From an uncultured Phycisphaerales bacterium (GTDB lineage Bacteria > Planctomycetota > Phycisphaerae > WQYP01): 27,153 nt of DNA. Below the pieces are notes generated by a model. That model saw only the letters and a program-made list of their open reading frames with translations, was not told where the DNA came from and ran no database searches. This document shows positions 7,700 to 16,565 of the stretch, piece after piece (the first letter of the stretch is position 1; each line of letters begins with the position of its first letter). The stretch spans positions 1-27,153 of the forward strand of contig CAIPTQ010000295.1 in assembly GCA_903868035.1 (NCBI GenBank), in the 5' to 3' direction. A program made the position numbers and the translations under genes.

Positions 7700-8833
7700 A
7701 TGCTCAGGATGATCCGACCACTCTTCAACAGTACCCGCAGCAGAAGCGCGGATCGCGCAGGCACCGGGCCGCCGACGCCACCGCGGCCCGCGCTGACGCT
7801 ACGGGTACTGCTGGTCCTGCTGCCGGGCCTTCTGGCCGGCTGCGAAACCAAGCCCGGCATCATTTTCCCCGTCCTGGCCGAACCGCTCCAATGGCCGGCG
7901 CCGCCCGATGAGGCCCGCATCACCTACGTGGGCCAGCTCGCCACCTCCGCCGATCTCAAACCCGGCGTCAGCGGCCTGGAAGCCCTGGGCCAGGCCCTCT
8001 TCGGCAAGGAACCCTCACGTTCCATGCTCTCCCCCATTGCCGTCTGCACCGACAACGGCAACCGCGTCTTCGTGGCCGACTCCAACGCCCAGGCCGTCCA
8101 CATGTTTGACCTGGCCACGCGCCAGTACGCCCTCTGGCAACCCGCCGCGGGCCAGCCGGCCCTCTCCCAACCGGTCGGGATCGCCTGGGATGCACCGGGG
8201 CAACGGCTGTTGGTGTCCGATTCCGTCGCCGGCACGATCTTCATTTTCGATAATGCCGGCGGCTATCAGGGGCAGATCGGGCAGGGCCTCCTGCAGCGCC
8301 CCGTGGGGCTGGCGGTCGATCCCCAAGGCGGCCGCATCTTCGTGGCCGACACCTCCGCCCACCAGATCGTGATCCTTTCCCCCACCGGCACGCTCCTGCA
8401 GCGCCTGGGCGCGCGCGGCGCGGCTCCGGGCCAGTTCAATTTCCCCACCAATGTCGCCCTGGATCCGGCCGGCCGGCTGTATGTTTCCGATTCGCTTAAC
8501 TTCCGCGTCCAGCAGTTTGACGCCCAGCTCAAGCCCATCGGCGCGTTTGGCAAAAAAGGCGACATGCCCAGCTATTTCGCGCTGCCCAAGGGGGTGGCGA
8601 CGGATTCGGAGGGCCACATCTATGTGGTGGACGCGCAGTTTGAGAAAGTCCAGGTTTTCGACGACCAGGGCAATGTCCTGATGGACTTTGGCGAGGAAGG
8701 CACAACGCCCGGGAAGTTCTGGCTGCCCACCGCGATCTTCATCGACCACCAGGACCGCCTGTGGGTGGCGGACTCCTACAACCGCCGCGTGCAGGTCTTC
8801 GATTACCGGAAATCACAGGAGGTCAACCCATGA
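7700..8833 (+). CDS. NHL-repeat beta-propeller lipoprotein (second copy)
   Basis: 377 residues from the ATG at 7700 (AGGA about 9 bases upstream); ATG 7709 is an alternative. The signal has an unusually long Arg/Pro-rich n-region before the hydrophobic stretch and lipobox LLAGC (Cys48). NHL blades follow, with motifs RVFVADSNAQAVHMFD, RLLVSDSVAGTIFIFD, RIFVADTSAHQIVIL, RLYVSDSLNFRVQQFD, HIYVVDAQFEKVQVFDDQG and RLWVADSYNRRVQVFDY. The protein ends right after the last blade, without the Pro/Thr tail of its paralogue at 3587. The stop overlaps the start of the dodecaheme cytochrome gene (ATGA), showing translational coupling. Probably a propeller scaffold for the outer-membrane cytochromes; no catalytic residues are recognised. 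Confidence 0.87.
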   Translation: MLRMIRPLFNSTRSRSADRAGTGPPTPPRPALTLRVLLVLLPGLLAGCETKPGIIFPVLAEPLQWPAPPDEARITYVGQLATSADLKPGVSGLEALGQALFGKEPSRSMLSPIAVCTDNGNRVFVADSNAQAVHMFDLATRQYALWQPAAGQPALSQPVGIAWDAPGQRLLVSDSVAGTIFIFDNAGGYQGQIGQGLLQRPVGLAVDPQGGRIFVADTSAHQIVILSPTGTLLQRLGARGAAPGQFNFPTNVALDPAGRLYVSDSLNFRVQQFDAQLKPIGAFGKKGDMPSYFALPKGVATDSEGHIYVVDAQFEKVQVFDDQGNVLMDFGEEGTTPGKFWLPTAIFIDHQDRLWVADSYNRRVQVFDYRKSQEVNP

Positions 8834-10515
8834 TCTGGCATTGGTTACGCCGTCTGGCCGCCGGGCCGTGGCCGCGGGCGCTGCTGGCCGCCGCCGTGCT
8901 CGCGCTGCCGGCCGCGCGCCTGGGCCGCGCCCAGGCGGGCGGGGAGTCGATCATCAATTCCAAGCACAATCTGTCGGTGAGCGGGCCGGGCACGGTGCGG
9001 GCGGCGGGTGAAAGCCAGGTGTGCATTTTCTGCCACACGCCGCACAACGCCACGCCGGTGCGGCCGTTGTGGAACCGCGCGTTGCCCACCAGTTCCTACA
9101 AGGTGTACACCAGCAACAGCCTCAAGGCGCTGCCGGGGCAGCCGACGGGGTCGAGCAAGCTGTGCCTGTCCTGCCACGACGGGACGATCGCCTTGGGCTC
9201 GGTGAATTCGCGGCAGCAGCCGATCATGATGGCCGGGGGCATCACGACGATCCCGCCGGGGGGGGGCAACCTGGGCACGGATTTGTCGGACGATCACCCG
9301 CTTTCGTTTGTCTACAACGCGGCGCTGGCCACGAAAAACCCCAAGCTCAAGGATCCCGGCACGCTGCCCCGCAATGTGCGCCTCGACAGCGGCAAGGAAC
9401 TCCAATGCACGACCTGCCACGACGCCCACAACAACCAGTACGGCAGCTTCCTGGTCATGTCCAACCAGGGTTCTAAACTCTGCACCACCTGCCACACCAT
9501 GGCCCCCCCGGGCAGCACCACGGACATTGCCGCGCACATGACCTGCAACAGTTGCCATAAAACCCACACCGCCCCCAGCGGCCCCTATCTGCTGGCGGCG
9601 GCCAAGGTCAGCGACACCTGCCTGATTTGCCACAACGGCGGCACCGGGGCCAACCAAGGCCCCAACATTTCCGCCCTGGTCAAGGGGGCCAATCCGCACG
9701 ACACCAAGAGCGCCGTCAACCTCACCGATCACATTCCGCTGAACGTGGACTGCAAGGACTGCCACGAGCAGCACTCCATGGTGGCCGCCGGCGCGACGCC
9801 CGCGGCCCCGGGCATTGCGCCCCGCATGGGGAGCATCGACGGCATCACCATCGGCGGGGCGGCGGTTGCCAAGGCCCAGTACGAGTACGAGATTTGCTTC
9901 AAATGCCACGCCGACAAGTCCGCCGTCAACCCGCGCGTCAGCCGGGTGCTTTCGCAGAACAATGTGCGGCTGGAATTCGCGGCCAGCGCCGCGTCGTTTC
10001 ATCCGGTGGCGGCCAAGGGCCTTAACACCGATGTGCCGTCCCTGCGCCCGGGCTATACCACCGACAGCATCATCGCCTGCACCGACTGCCACGGCTCGGA
10101 GGCGAGCAAAAAAGCCGGCGGCACCGGCCCCAACGGGCCCCATGGCTCGGCGTATCAGGGCATCCTGCTGGCCCGCTACGAGACCGCCGACCGCACGCAC
10201 TATTCCACGACCGCCTATGCCCTGTGTTTCCGCTGCCACGACAACACCAAGGTCGTCGCCGACTCGGGCCCCTTCCCGTATCACAAAAAACACGTCGACG
10301 TCAACACGACGCCCTGTTCCGTCTGCCACGCCGCCCACGGCATCGCAGGGGCCCAGGGCAATGCGGCGAAAAACTTTGCCTTGATCAATTTCGATACGGC
10401 TGTGGTCTTCCCCGACATTATTGATCATCAGATTCAGTTCAACCACACCGGCGCCGAGCATGGCACGTGTACCCTGATGTGCCACGGGAAAGAGCATCGC
10501 AATATGGCGTACTAA
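8830..10515 (+). CDS. Secreted dodecaheme c-type cytochrome
   Basis: 561 residues; AGGAGGT lies 6 bases before the ATG. Signal peptide about 1-36. Eleven CXXCH sites (CIFCH, CLSCH, CTTCH twice, CNSCH, CLICH, CKDCH, CFKCH, CTDCH, CFRCH, CSVCH) and a final CX3CH (CTLMCH) near the C-terminus give up to twelve hemes. The N-terminal part, with KHNLS, VCIFCHTPH, LWNR, SKLCLSCHDGT, DDHPLSFVYN, CTTCHDAHN and KLCTTCH, repeats the four-heme module of the protein at 2460. The rest is an added eight-heme part with paired CXXCH motifs. It is not a lipoprotein, so it may be periplasmic or released to the surface. It closes the plus-strand cluster and its stop overlaps by 4 bp the stop of the convergent nfnB-like gene. 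Confidence 0.88.
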   Translation: MIWHWLRRLAAGPWPRALLAAAVLALPAARLGRAQAGGESIINSKHNLSVSGPGTVRAAGESQVCIFCHTPHNATPVRPLWNRALPTSSYKVYTSNSLKALPGQPTGSSKLCLSCHDGTIALGSVNSRQQPIMMAGGITTIPPGGGNLGTDLSDDHPLSFVYNAALATKNPKLKDPGTLPRNVRLDSGKELQCTTCHDAHNNQYGSFLVMSNQGSKLCTTCHTMAPPGSTTDIAAHMTCNSCHKTHTAPSGPYLLAAAKVSDTCLICHNGGTGANQGPNISALVKGANPHDTKSAVNLTDHIPLNVDCKDCHEQHSMVAAGATPAAPGIAPRMGSIDGITIGGAAVAKAQYEYEICFKCHADKSAVNPRVSRVLSQNNVRLEFAASAASFHPVAAKGLNTDVPSLRPGYTTDSIIACTDCHGSEASKKAGGTGPNGPHGSAYQGILLARYETADRTHYSTTAYALCFRCHDNTKVVADSGPFPYHKKHVDVNTTPCSVCHAAHGIAGAQGNAAKNFALINFDTAVVFPDIIDHQIQFNHTGAEHGTCTLMCHGKEHRNMAY

Positions 10516-11984
10516 AAGGAAGCGGCGCCACTTCCATCTTCCTGCCGCGGCTGCGCGGTTAGCAGAAACTGGTGGATGCTGCGGGCGGCGAGTTTGCCCT
10601 GGCCCATGGCGCTGATGACGGTGGCGGCGCCGGAGACGACGTCGCCGCCGGCGAAGACGCCGGGGTGGGAGGTTTGCATGGTGGCGGCATCGACTTCGAG
10701 GGTGCCGTGCTTGCTGGTTTTCAGGTCGGGGGAGGTTTGGGGGATCAGGGGGTTGGGGCTGTTGCCGATGGAGATGACGACGGCGTCGGATTCGATGACG
10801 AAGTTGCTGCCTTCAATGGGGACGGGGCGGCGGCGGCCGGAGGCGTCGGGTTCGCCTAACACCATGCGCATACACTCCACGCCGGTGACGCGGTTGCGGT
10901 CATCCGTGAGGATGCGGATGGGATTGGTCAGCAGGTTGAAGACGACGCCTTCCTGCTCGGCGTGGTGGATTTCCTCGGCGCGGGCGGGCATTTCCTCGCG
11001 GCTGCGGCGATAGATGATGGTGGATTTGCTGCCCAGGCGCAGGGCGCTGCGGGCGGAATCCATGGCGACGTTGCCGCCGCCGATGGTGATGACATGCCGG
11101 GCGCGCGGGGGGGGCGTGGAGTGGCCGGGGAAATCGTAGGCTTTCATGAGGTTGATGCGGGTGAGGAATTCATTGGCGGAATAGACGCCGGCGGCACTTT
11201 CGCCGGGGATGCCCAGGAACATCGGCAGGCCGGCGCCGGCGCCGATGAAGACGGCATGGAAGCCGCGGTCTTCCAGGAGCTGATCGACGGTTTCGGTTTT
11301 ACCGATGACGTAGTCGGTGTGGATGACGACGCCGAGTGTGCGGAGGTTGTTGATTTCGTACTGGACGATCTCCTTGGGGAGGCGGAATTCCGGGATGCCG
11401 TACATGAGGACGCCGCCGGGGAGGTGGAGGGCTTCGAAGATTTCGACATGGTGACCGAGGCGGGCGAGGTCGCCGGCGACGGTGATGCCGGCGGGGCCCG
11501 CGCCGATGACGGCGACATTTTTGCCGGTGGGGCTGGCGACATGGGGCCGGGGTTCAATGCCGCGGATGCGGGTGTAGTCGGCGACGAAGCGTTCGAGGCG
11601 GCCGATGGCGACGGCGCCGAATTTTTTGCCCAGGACGCACTGGGCCTCGCATTGGGACTCCTGGGGGCAGACGCGTCCGCAGACGGCGGGTAGGGCGGTC
11701 TGCTCCTTGAGCTTGTTTTCGGCGGCTTCGAACTTGCCTTTGGCGATGAGGCTGACGAAGCCGGGGATGTCGATGTTGACGGGGCAGCCGGCTACGCAGA
11801 GGGGGTTTTTGCATTGCAGGCAGCGCGAGGCCTCGATCATGGCGGTTTCGGGGGAGTAGCCGCGGGGCACTTCCTGGAAGGTCTGGGCGCGTTGGCGCGG
11901 GGCGCGTTCCGGCATGGGCTGGCGCGGGGGGCGTTCCTTTTTCACCGGGGCGGGGGTGGTGATCTTTTCGGCTTGTTGAGTCAT
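10512..11984 (-). CDS. NfnB/GltD-like NAD(P)-binding flavoprotein with two [4Fe-4S] clusters
   Basis: 490 residues from the ATG at 11984, which has GGAG 6 bases upstream; a further 20 in-frame residues upstream are probably not translated. An N-terminal cluster domain binds two [4Fe-4S] centres (Cys55, 58, 63, 67 and 102, 106, 112, 116), as in the GltD/NfnB/DPD family. The FAD-binding Rossmann motif is VIGAGPAG (159-166). A second nucleotide site is ITIGGGNVAMD (299-309), followed by YRRSREEMPAR (325-335), typical of NADPH selection, and a closing FAD motif GGDVVSGAATV. No large glutamate synthase subunit is present. Next to an NfnA-like domain, the better reading is the NADP-binding, bifurcating-flavin subunit of an Nfn/Stn-type transhydrogenase. 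Last gene of the operon starting at 20148. Confidence 0.88.
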   Translation of the reverse strand: MTQQAEKITTPAPVKKERPPRQPMPERAPRQRAQTFQEVPRGYSPETAMIEASRCLQCKNPLCVAGCPVNIDIPGFVSLIAKGKFEAAENKLKEQTALPAVCGRVCPQESQCEAQCVLGKKFGAVAIGRLERFVADYTRIRGIEPRPHVASPTGKNVAVIGAGPAGITVAGDLARLGHHVEIFEALHLPGGVLMYGIPEFRLPKEIVQYEINNLRTLGVVIHTDYVIGKTETVDQLLEDRGFHAVFIGAGAGLPMFLGIPGESAAGVYSANEFLTRINLMKAYDFPGHSTPPPRARHVITIGGGNVAMDSARSALRLGSKSTIIYRRSREEMPARAEEIHHAEQEGVVFNLLTNPIRILTDDRNRVTGVECMRMVLGEPDASGRRRPVPIEGSNFVIESDAVVISIGNSPNPLIPQTSPDLKTSKHGTLEVDAATMQTSHPGVFAGGDVVSGAATVISAMGQGKLAARSIHQFLLTAQPRQEDGSGAASF

Positions 11985-12050
11985 GGAGGCTCCAGGGTTC
12001 GAATCGACGGAGGCGGGCAAACATCGGCGGGACGCCGATGCCACGCCGGG

Positions 12051-14636
12051 TCAGGTGAGCACGGGCAATGCGAGGCGCGGGTTCTTGGCGAAGCTCTTGG
12101 CCGTGCCCGCGGCCCCGCCGGTTTGCGGGATGGCCTCGATTTCACTCTTGGCGTAGGCATTGCGCCGGGAGAAGAGCTGGTCCCAGTCGACGGCATGGCC
12201 ATCGAAGAAGGGGCCATCGACGCAGGCGAACTTGGTTTCCTTGCCGACGGCGACGCGGCAGGCGCCGCACATGCCGGTGCCATCGAGCATGATGGGGTTG
12301 AGGGCGACTTGCAGGGGGATGCCGAGGGACGCGGTTTTTTCGGCGACCATGCGCATCATGAAGGTGCAGCCCATGGCGAGGAACTGGTCGATTTTGAGGC
12401 CGCCTTGGTGGAGTTGCACGAAGATTTCCTGGACGCCGCCCTTGCGCCCGCGGCTGCCGTCCTTGGTGGCGATGTGAAGTTGGTCGCAGACCGCGCGGAG
12501 TTGGTGTTCCATGAACAGGGACGGGGCGCTGCAGGCCTCAATGGCGATGATGACGGTGTTGCCGGCTTTTTTGAGCGCGCGGGCGATGGGGTAGATGCCG
12601 CCGACGCCGTAGCAGCCGCCGCCGAGAACGACGGTTTTACCGGTGCCAATGGGGAAGGGCATGCCCAGGGGGCCGCTGGTGTGGGCGATGCGGGTGCCGG
12701 GGCGGAGGAACGCGATTTCCTGGCTCGCGCGGCCGACTTCCTCGACGAGCAGGGTGATGGTGCCTTTGGCGGCATCCCAGTCGATGAGTGTGTACGGGGC
12801 GCGTTCCGAGGTTTCGTGGACCATCATGATGGCGAACTGGCCGGGCTTGGCGAATTTGGCGATGGCGGGGGCTTCGATCACGACGCGATGGAAGTTGGGG
12901 GCGATTTGATCGCGTTCCACGATGAGGTAGCCGCCGGGCTGGGAGGATGCCGACAGGCAGGCGTGCTCGCCGGGAACGTGTTTTCGGATGGCCGCGGAGG
13001 TGGTTGGCGGCAGTATCGGCGGCGGACTGGAGGGCAGGCCCATTTCCTGGAGCGCGGGGACGACATCGGCCAGGAGATGGCCGCGGAAGCGCGTGGGGAG
13101 GTCGGCCAGGCGGTCGCGCGGGCGGCCGCTGACGGGGGCGGGCGAGCCGTTGGTGATGTTGGCGGCGGCGTCATGGACGGCGACGAAGTCGAAGCCTTTG
13201 CCGCCGAGGGCCTTGGCGACGGCGGAAATGATGGCCCATTCCGGCCGGGCGAATCCGGGGGCGACGACGGAGGGGCCGAGGCGCCTGAGTTCGCCGCTGG
13301 GATGGCGAATGGTGCCTTCGGTTTCGGCGAGAATGGCGACGGGGAGGACGGCATCGGCGCGCTCGGTGGCGGGGCTGGGGAGGAAATCGGCCACGATGAT
13401 GCGCTCCACTTTTTCGAGGATGGCGGAGGAAAGATAGTCGCCGGCGAGCCAGACGGCCCGGAAGCGGCCTTCCACCAGGGCCTCGAGCACGGGTTCGGGG
13501 ATATCATCGGGACCGCCGCCGGGGGGAAGGACCACGAGTTGCCCGCACATGACCTCAACGGCGAAGCGTTTATAGAGCCAGAGGGCTTCGCGGGTGGCGC
13601 CGTGTTCGACGATCGCCACGAAGGAGCCGTCGCGATAATCCTCAAGCGTTTTGGCGACCGCGAGGATGGTTTCTTCCCAGGAGAGGGGCGCCAGATCGCC
13701 GTCCTCGCGGGCCAGGGGCTGGCGCAGGCGGCGGGCGCTCCCCATCAACTGGGGATACGCAAAGCGGCCCAGGGCACACAGGCGGGCGTCGCGCTTGAAG
13801 GCGGTCATGCGGGTGGCGACGACCTGGCCATCGGCCAGCGCGAGCTTGAGTGAGCAGGCCTGGGGGCAGAGCATGCAGGTGGAGACGATTTCGCAGGGGG
13901 TTTGTTTATGCCAGCGGGCGTAGCGGTCGGTGAGCGTGCCGGTGGGGCAGATGTCCACGCAGGCCCCGCAGAAGGTGCAGCCGCTTTGGACCCAGGTTTG
14001 GTCGAGGGCGCAGCCGATGCGGGACTGGCTGCCGCGGTGGATGATGCTGATGAAGGCCTTTTCGTGGATTTGCTCGCAGATGCGCCAACAGCGGCCGCAC
14101 AGGACGCAGAGATTGTGGTTGCGTTCGATGAAGGGGGCGTCGCGTTCGACTTTCTGGTTGGTGTAGAGCGTGGGGAGATTGAGGCTGGGCGCGGGTGCGG
14201 CCAGGGTCATCGCGCGGAGGTCGCAGCCGGAGCGGTTGGAGCAACAGCCGCAGCGGGTGCTCTGGCCGGCTTTGGTGGGGCGGGGCTTGTATTTTTCGCA
14301 ATCTTCGCGGTGATCGCAGACCAGGCAGGAATTGGGGTGGCCCGAGAGCATCAGTTCGCGGGTGGCGTTGCGCAGGTCGGCCAGTTCGGGCGTGTGGGTG
14401 CGCACCACCATGCCCGGGGCGGCGGGGGTGGTGCAGGAGGTGGGGTAGCCGCGGACGCCGTCGATTTCGACGATGCACAGGCGGCAGGCGCCGTAGCTGG
14501 GGAGGTCTTCGTGGGCGCAGAGGGTGGGGATTTCGATGCCGGCGCGGCGCGCCGCGTCCAGGACGGTGCTGCCGGCGGGGGCGGTGACGCTCTGGCCGTC
14601 GATGGTGAGGACGAGGTTGGGTTGGGCTTCCGGCAT
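12051..14636 (-). CDS. NuoG/HydA-like iron-sulfur protein fused to NfnA-like FAD/NAD(P) reductase
   Basis: 861 residues. Domains in order: plant-type [2Fe-2S] (Cys40, 51, 54, 68); NuoG-type His/Cys [4Fe-4S] (His100, Cys104, 107, 113); an extra Cys cluster (129, 131, 132, 138); two ferredoxin-like [4Fe-4S] sites (Cys177, 180, 183, 187 and 220, 223, 226, 230); a molybdopterin-oxidoreductase-type Fe4S entry (Cys254, 257, 261, 287) leading to a short, degenerate MopB-like region (about 290-560); then an NfnA/PyrK-like module (about 570-835). The last has RAPYTLID for flavin, LGGGCYGVGG for nucleotide, and a C-terminal [2Fe-2S] formed by Asp785, Cys790, 793 and 805, the unusual Asp/3-Cys ligand set known in NfnA. 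No H-cluster motifs, so it is not a hydrogenase. Likely hub passing electrons between the HydB and NfnB modules. It starts 12 bp after the hydB-like stop. Confidence 0.85.
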   Translation of the reverse strand: MPEAQPNLVLTIDGQSVTAPAGSTVLDAARRAGIEIPTLCAHEDLPSYGACRLCIVEIDGVRGYPTSCTTPAAPGMVVRTHTPELADLRNATRELMLSGHPNSCLVCDHREDCEKYKPRPTKAGQSTRCGCCSNRSGCDLRAMTLAAPAPSLNLPTLYTNQKVERDAPFIERNHNLCVLCGRCWRICEQIHEKAFISIIHRGSQSRIGCALDQTWVQSGCTFCGACVDICPTGTLTDRYARWHKQTPCEIVSTCMLCPQACSLKLALADGQVVATRMTAFKRDARLCALGRFAYPQLMGSARRLRQPLAREDGDLAPLSWEETILAVAKTLEDYRDGSFVAIVEHGATREALWLYKRFAVEVMCGQLVVLPPGGGPDDIPEPVLEALVEGRFRAVWLAGDYLSSAILEKVERIIVADFLPSPATERADAVLPVAILAETEGTIRHPSGELRRLGPSVVAPGFARPEWAIISAVAKALGGKGFDFVAVHDAAANITNGSPAPVSGRPRDRLADLPTRFRGHLLADVVPALQEMGLPSSPPPILPPTTSAAIRKHVPGEHACLSASSQPGGYLIVERDQIAPNFHRVVIEAPAIAKFAKPGQFAIMMVHETSERAPYTLIDWDAAKGTITLLVEEVGRASQEIAFLRPGTRIAHTSGPLGMPFPIGTGKTVVLGGGCYGVGGIYPIARALKKAGNTVIIAIEACSAPSLFMEHQLRAVCDQLHIATKDGSRGRKGGVQEIFVQLHQGGLKIDQFLAMGCTFMMRMVAEKTASLGIPLQVALNPIMLDGTGMCGACRVAVGKETKFACVDGPFFDGHAVDWDQLFSRRNAYAKSEIEAIPQTGGAAGTAKSFAKNPRLALPVLT

Positions 14637-14648
14637 GAGGGCTGGTCC

Positions 14649-16565
14649 TTAATGAGAAAGGGCGTGGGTGCTGCCGACGAGTTCGGCGGATGGATCTTCC
14701 GCAGGGGAGCGCGGCATTACGCGCACGGCGTCAAACTTGCAGGCGGTGCGGCAGGAGCCGCAGCGGATGCAGGCGACGCTGTCGATAACGTGGGCCTGCT
14801 TCTTGCCGCCGGTGATGCTCTCCACCGGGCAGACGCGGGCGCACGCCGTGCAGCCGGTGCAGGTTTCGGGATCGATGGAAAATTCAATCAGCTCGCGGCA
14901 GACGCCGGCGGTGCAGGAACGCAGCGCGATATGGGCCTCGTATTCCTCGGGGAAATAACGGAGGGTGGTGATGACGGGATTGGGGGCGGTCTGGCCCAGG
15001 CCGCAGAGGGAGGCCTTTTTCATGGTCTGGCCGATGCGCTGGAGCTGGGAGAGGTGGGCGGGGGTGCCCCGGCCCTGGCAAATGTCGGTGAGGATGCGGA
15101 GGAGATGTTGCGTGCCCATGCGGCAGGGGACGCACTTGCCGCAGGACTCGCATTCGGTGAAGGAGAGGAAGTAGCGGGCCACATCGACCATGCAGGAGTC
15201 TTCATCCATGACCACCATGCCGCCGGAGCCCATGATGGAGCCGGCCTCTGCGAGGTGCTCATAATCGACCTGGAGATCCAGGAGATGGGCCGGGATGCAG
15301 CCGCCGGAGGGGCCGCCGGTTTGGACGGCCTTGAATTTTTTGCCGCCCAGGACGCCGCCGCCGATGTCCTCGACGATGGTGCGGAGGGGCATGCCCAGGG
15401 GTACTTCGATCAGGCCGGTGCGTTCGATTTTGCCGGCGAGGGAGAAGGTTTTGGTGCCGCGGCTTTTTTCGGTGCCGTGGCGGGCGTAAGCGGCGGCGCC
15501 GTTTTGCAGAATGGCGGCGACGGCGGCGAGGGTTTCGACGTTGTTGATGTTGGTGGGCTTGCCGAAAAGGCCCGAGACGGCGGGGAAAGGCGGGCGCGAG
15601 CGGGGCATGCCGCGGCGGCCCTCGATGCTGGCCATGAGGGCGGTTTCCTCGCCGCAGACGAAGGCCCCGGCGCCCTGCTTGATGAGGATGTCGAAGTCGA
15701 AGCTGGAGCCGAGGATGTTTTTGCCCAGCAGGCCCGAGGCGCGCATCTGCACGAGCGCTTTTTGCAGGTGTTCGATGGCCAGGGGGTATTCGGCGCGGGC
15801 GTAGACGTAGCCCTTGCGGGCGCCCACCGCCAGGCCGGCGATGGTGAGGCCTTCGAGCACCGCATGGGGGTCGCCTTCGAGCACCGAGCGGTTCATGAAG
15901 GCGCCCGGATCGCCTTCATCGGCGTTGCAGATGACGAATTTTTCGTCGGCCACGGTGCGGCGGGCGAATTGCCACTTGGGGCCGGTGGGGAAGCCAGCGC
16001 CGCCGCGGCCGCGGAGTCCGGCGGCGGTGACTTCCGCGATGACGGCATCGGGGCCCATCTCCAAGGCGCGGGCCAGGCCCGAGTATGCGCCCCGGGCGAG
16101 GGCGTGGTCGATCAGGGTGGGGTCGATCAGGCCGCAGTTGCGCAGGATGATGCGGACCTGCCGGCGGATCATGGGCAACTCGGTGAAGGCGGGAATGCCC
16201 GCAAGGGCCGGGCCGGACATGACGGCCAAGGCCGCCCGCGGGACCAAAGGGCCGCCGAGGAGGAATTCGACCAGCTTGGGCACCAGGTACGGCTCGACGT
16301 GCTGGTAGAGCACACTGCTGCCGCCGGCGGGTTGGATTTCCACCATGGGTTCGGCATAGCAGAGGCCCAAACAGCCGACTTCGGCCAGGTGTACCTGGTT
16401 CTGCAGGCCGCGCCGGGCGATTTCCTTGCCGAAGGCATCCGCCACCTGCAGCGCCCCGGCCGCGCGGCCACAGGTCGCCGCGCCGATGAGCACGCGGGGG
16501 CGGTCAGTGCGAACGAATTGATTCCAGGCGGGCGTCGCCCGCTGCTGGAGTTGCGACAGGGTCAT
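14649..16565 (-). CDS. HydB/NuoF-like NADH:ferredoxin-type flavoprotein
   Basis: 638 residues from the ATG at 16565 (GAGG 6 bases upstream; ATG 16571 is alternative). Domains: N-terminal thioredoxin-like [2Fe-2S] remnant with only three obvious cysteines (32, 65, 69); NuoF core with GLRGRGGAGFPTGPKW for NADH and CNADEGDPGAFMNRS for FMN; SLBB domain; NuoF-type [4Fe-4S] (Cys475, 478, 481, 521); and a C-terminal two-[4Fe-4S] ferredoxin domain (Cys569, 572, 575, 579 and 599, 602, 605, 609). This build, with the extra C-terminal ferredoxin, is that of HydB of bifurcating hydrogenases and related NAD-linked complexes rather than complex I NuoF. It oxidises or reduces NAD(H) and passes electrons to the NuoG-like fusion protein and to HydC. 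The start lies inside the 3' end of the hydC-like gene. Confidence 0.9.
   Translation of the reverse strand: MTLSQLQQRATPAWNQFVRTDRPRVLIGAATCGRAAGALQVADAFGKEIARRGLQNQVHLAEVGCLGLCYAEPMVEIQPAGGSSVLYQHVEPYLVPKLVEFLLGGPLVPRAALAVMSGPALAGIPAFTELPMIRRQVRIILRNCGLIDPTLIDHALARGAYSGLARALEMGPDAVIAEVTAAGLRGRGGAGFPTGPKWQFARRTVADEKFVICNADEGDPGAFMNRSVLEGDPHAVLEGLTIAGLAVGARKGYVYARAEYPLAIEHLQKALVQMRASGLLGKNILGSSFDFDILIKQGAGAFVCGEETALMASIEGRRGMPRSRPPFPAVSGLFGKPTNINNVETLAAVAAILQNGAAAYARHGTEKSRGTKTFSLAGKIERTGLIEVPLGMPLRTIVEDIGGGVLGGKKFKAVQTGGPSGGCIPAHLLDLQVDYEHLAEAGSIMGSGGMVVMDEDSCMVDVARYFLSFTECESCGKCVPCRMGTQHLLRILTDICQGRGTPAHLSQLQRIGQTMKKASLCGLGQTAPNPVITTLRYFPEEYEAHIALRSCTAGVCRELIEFSIDPETCTGCTACARVCPVESITGGKKQAHVIDSVACIRCGSCRTACKFDAVRVMPRSPAEDPSAELVGSTHALSH

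Noticed and set aside
8845..10497. Minus-strand open frame of 550 codons
   Set aside because: Antisense to the dodecaheme cytochrome, whose CXXCH motifs prove the plus strand.
10512..11984. Glutamate synthase small subunit (gltD)
   Set aside because: The fold matches, but no gltB is present and the NfnA-like partner domain is encoded next door, so an Nfn-type role is preferred.
11814..13853. Plus-strand open frame of 679 codons
   Set aside because: Gly/Ala/Asp-rich mirror of the NuoG-NfnA and NfnB genes on the minus strand, caused by GC-rich third positions; no ribosome site or family motifs.
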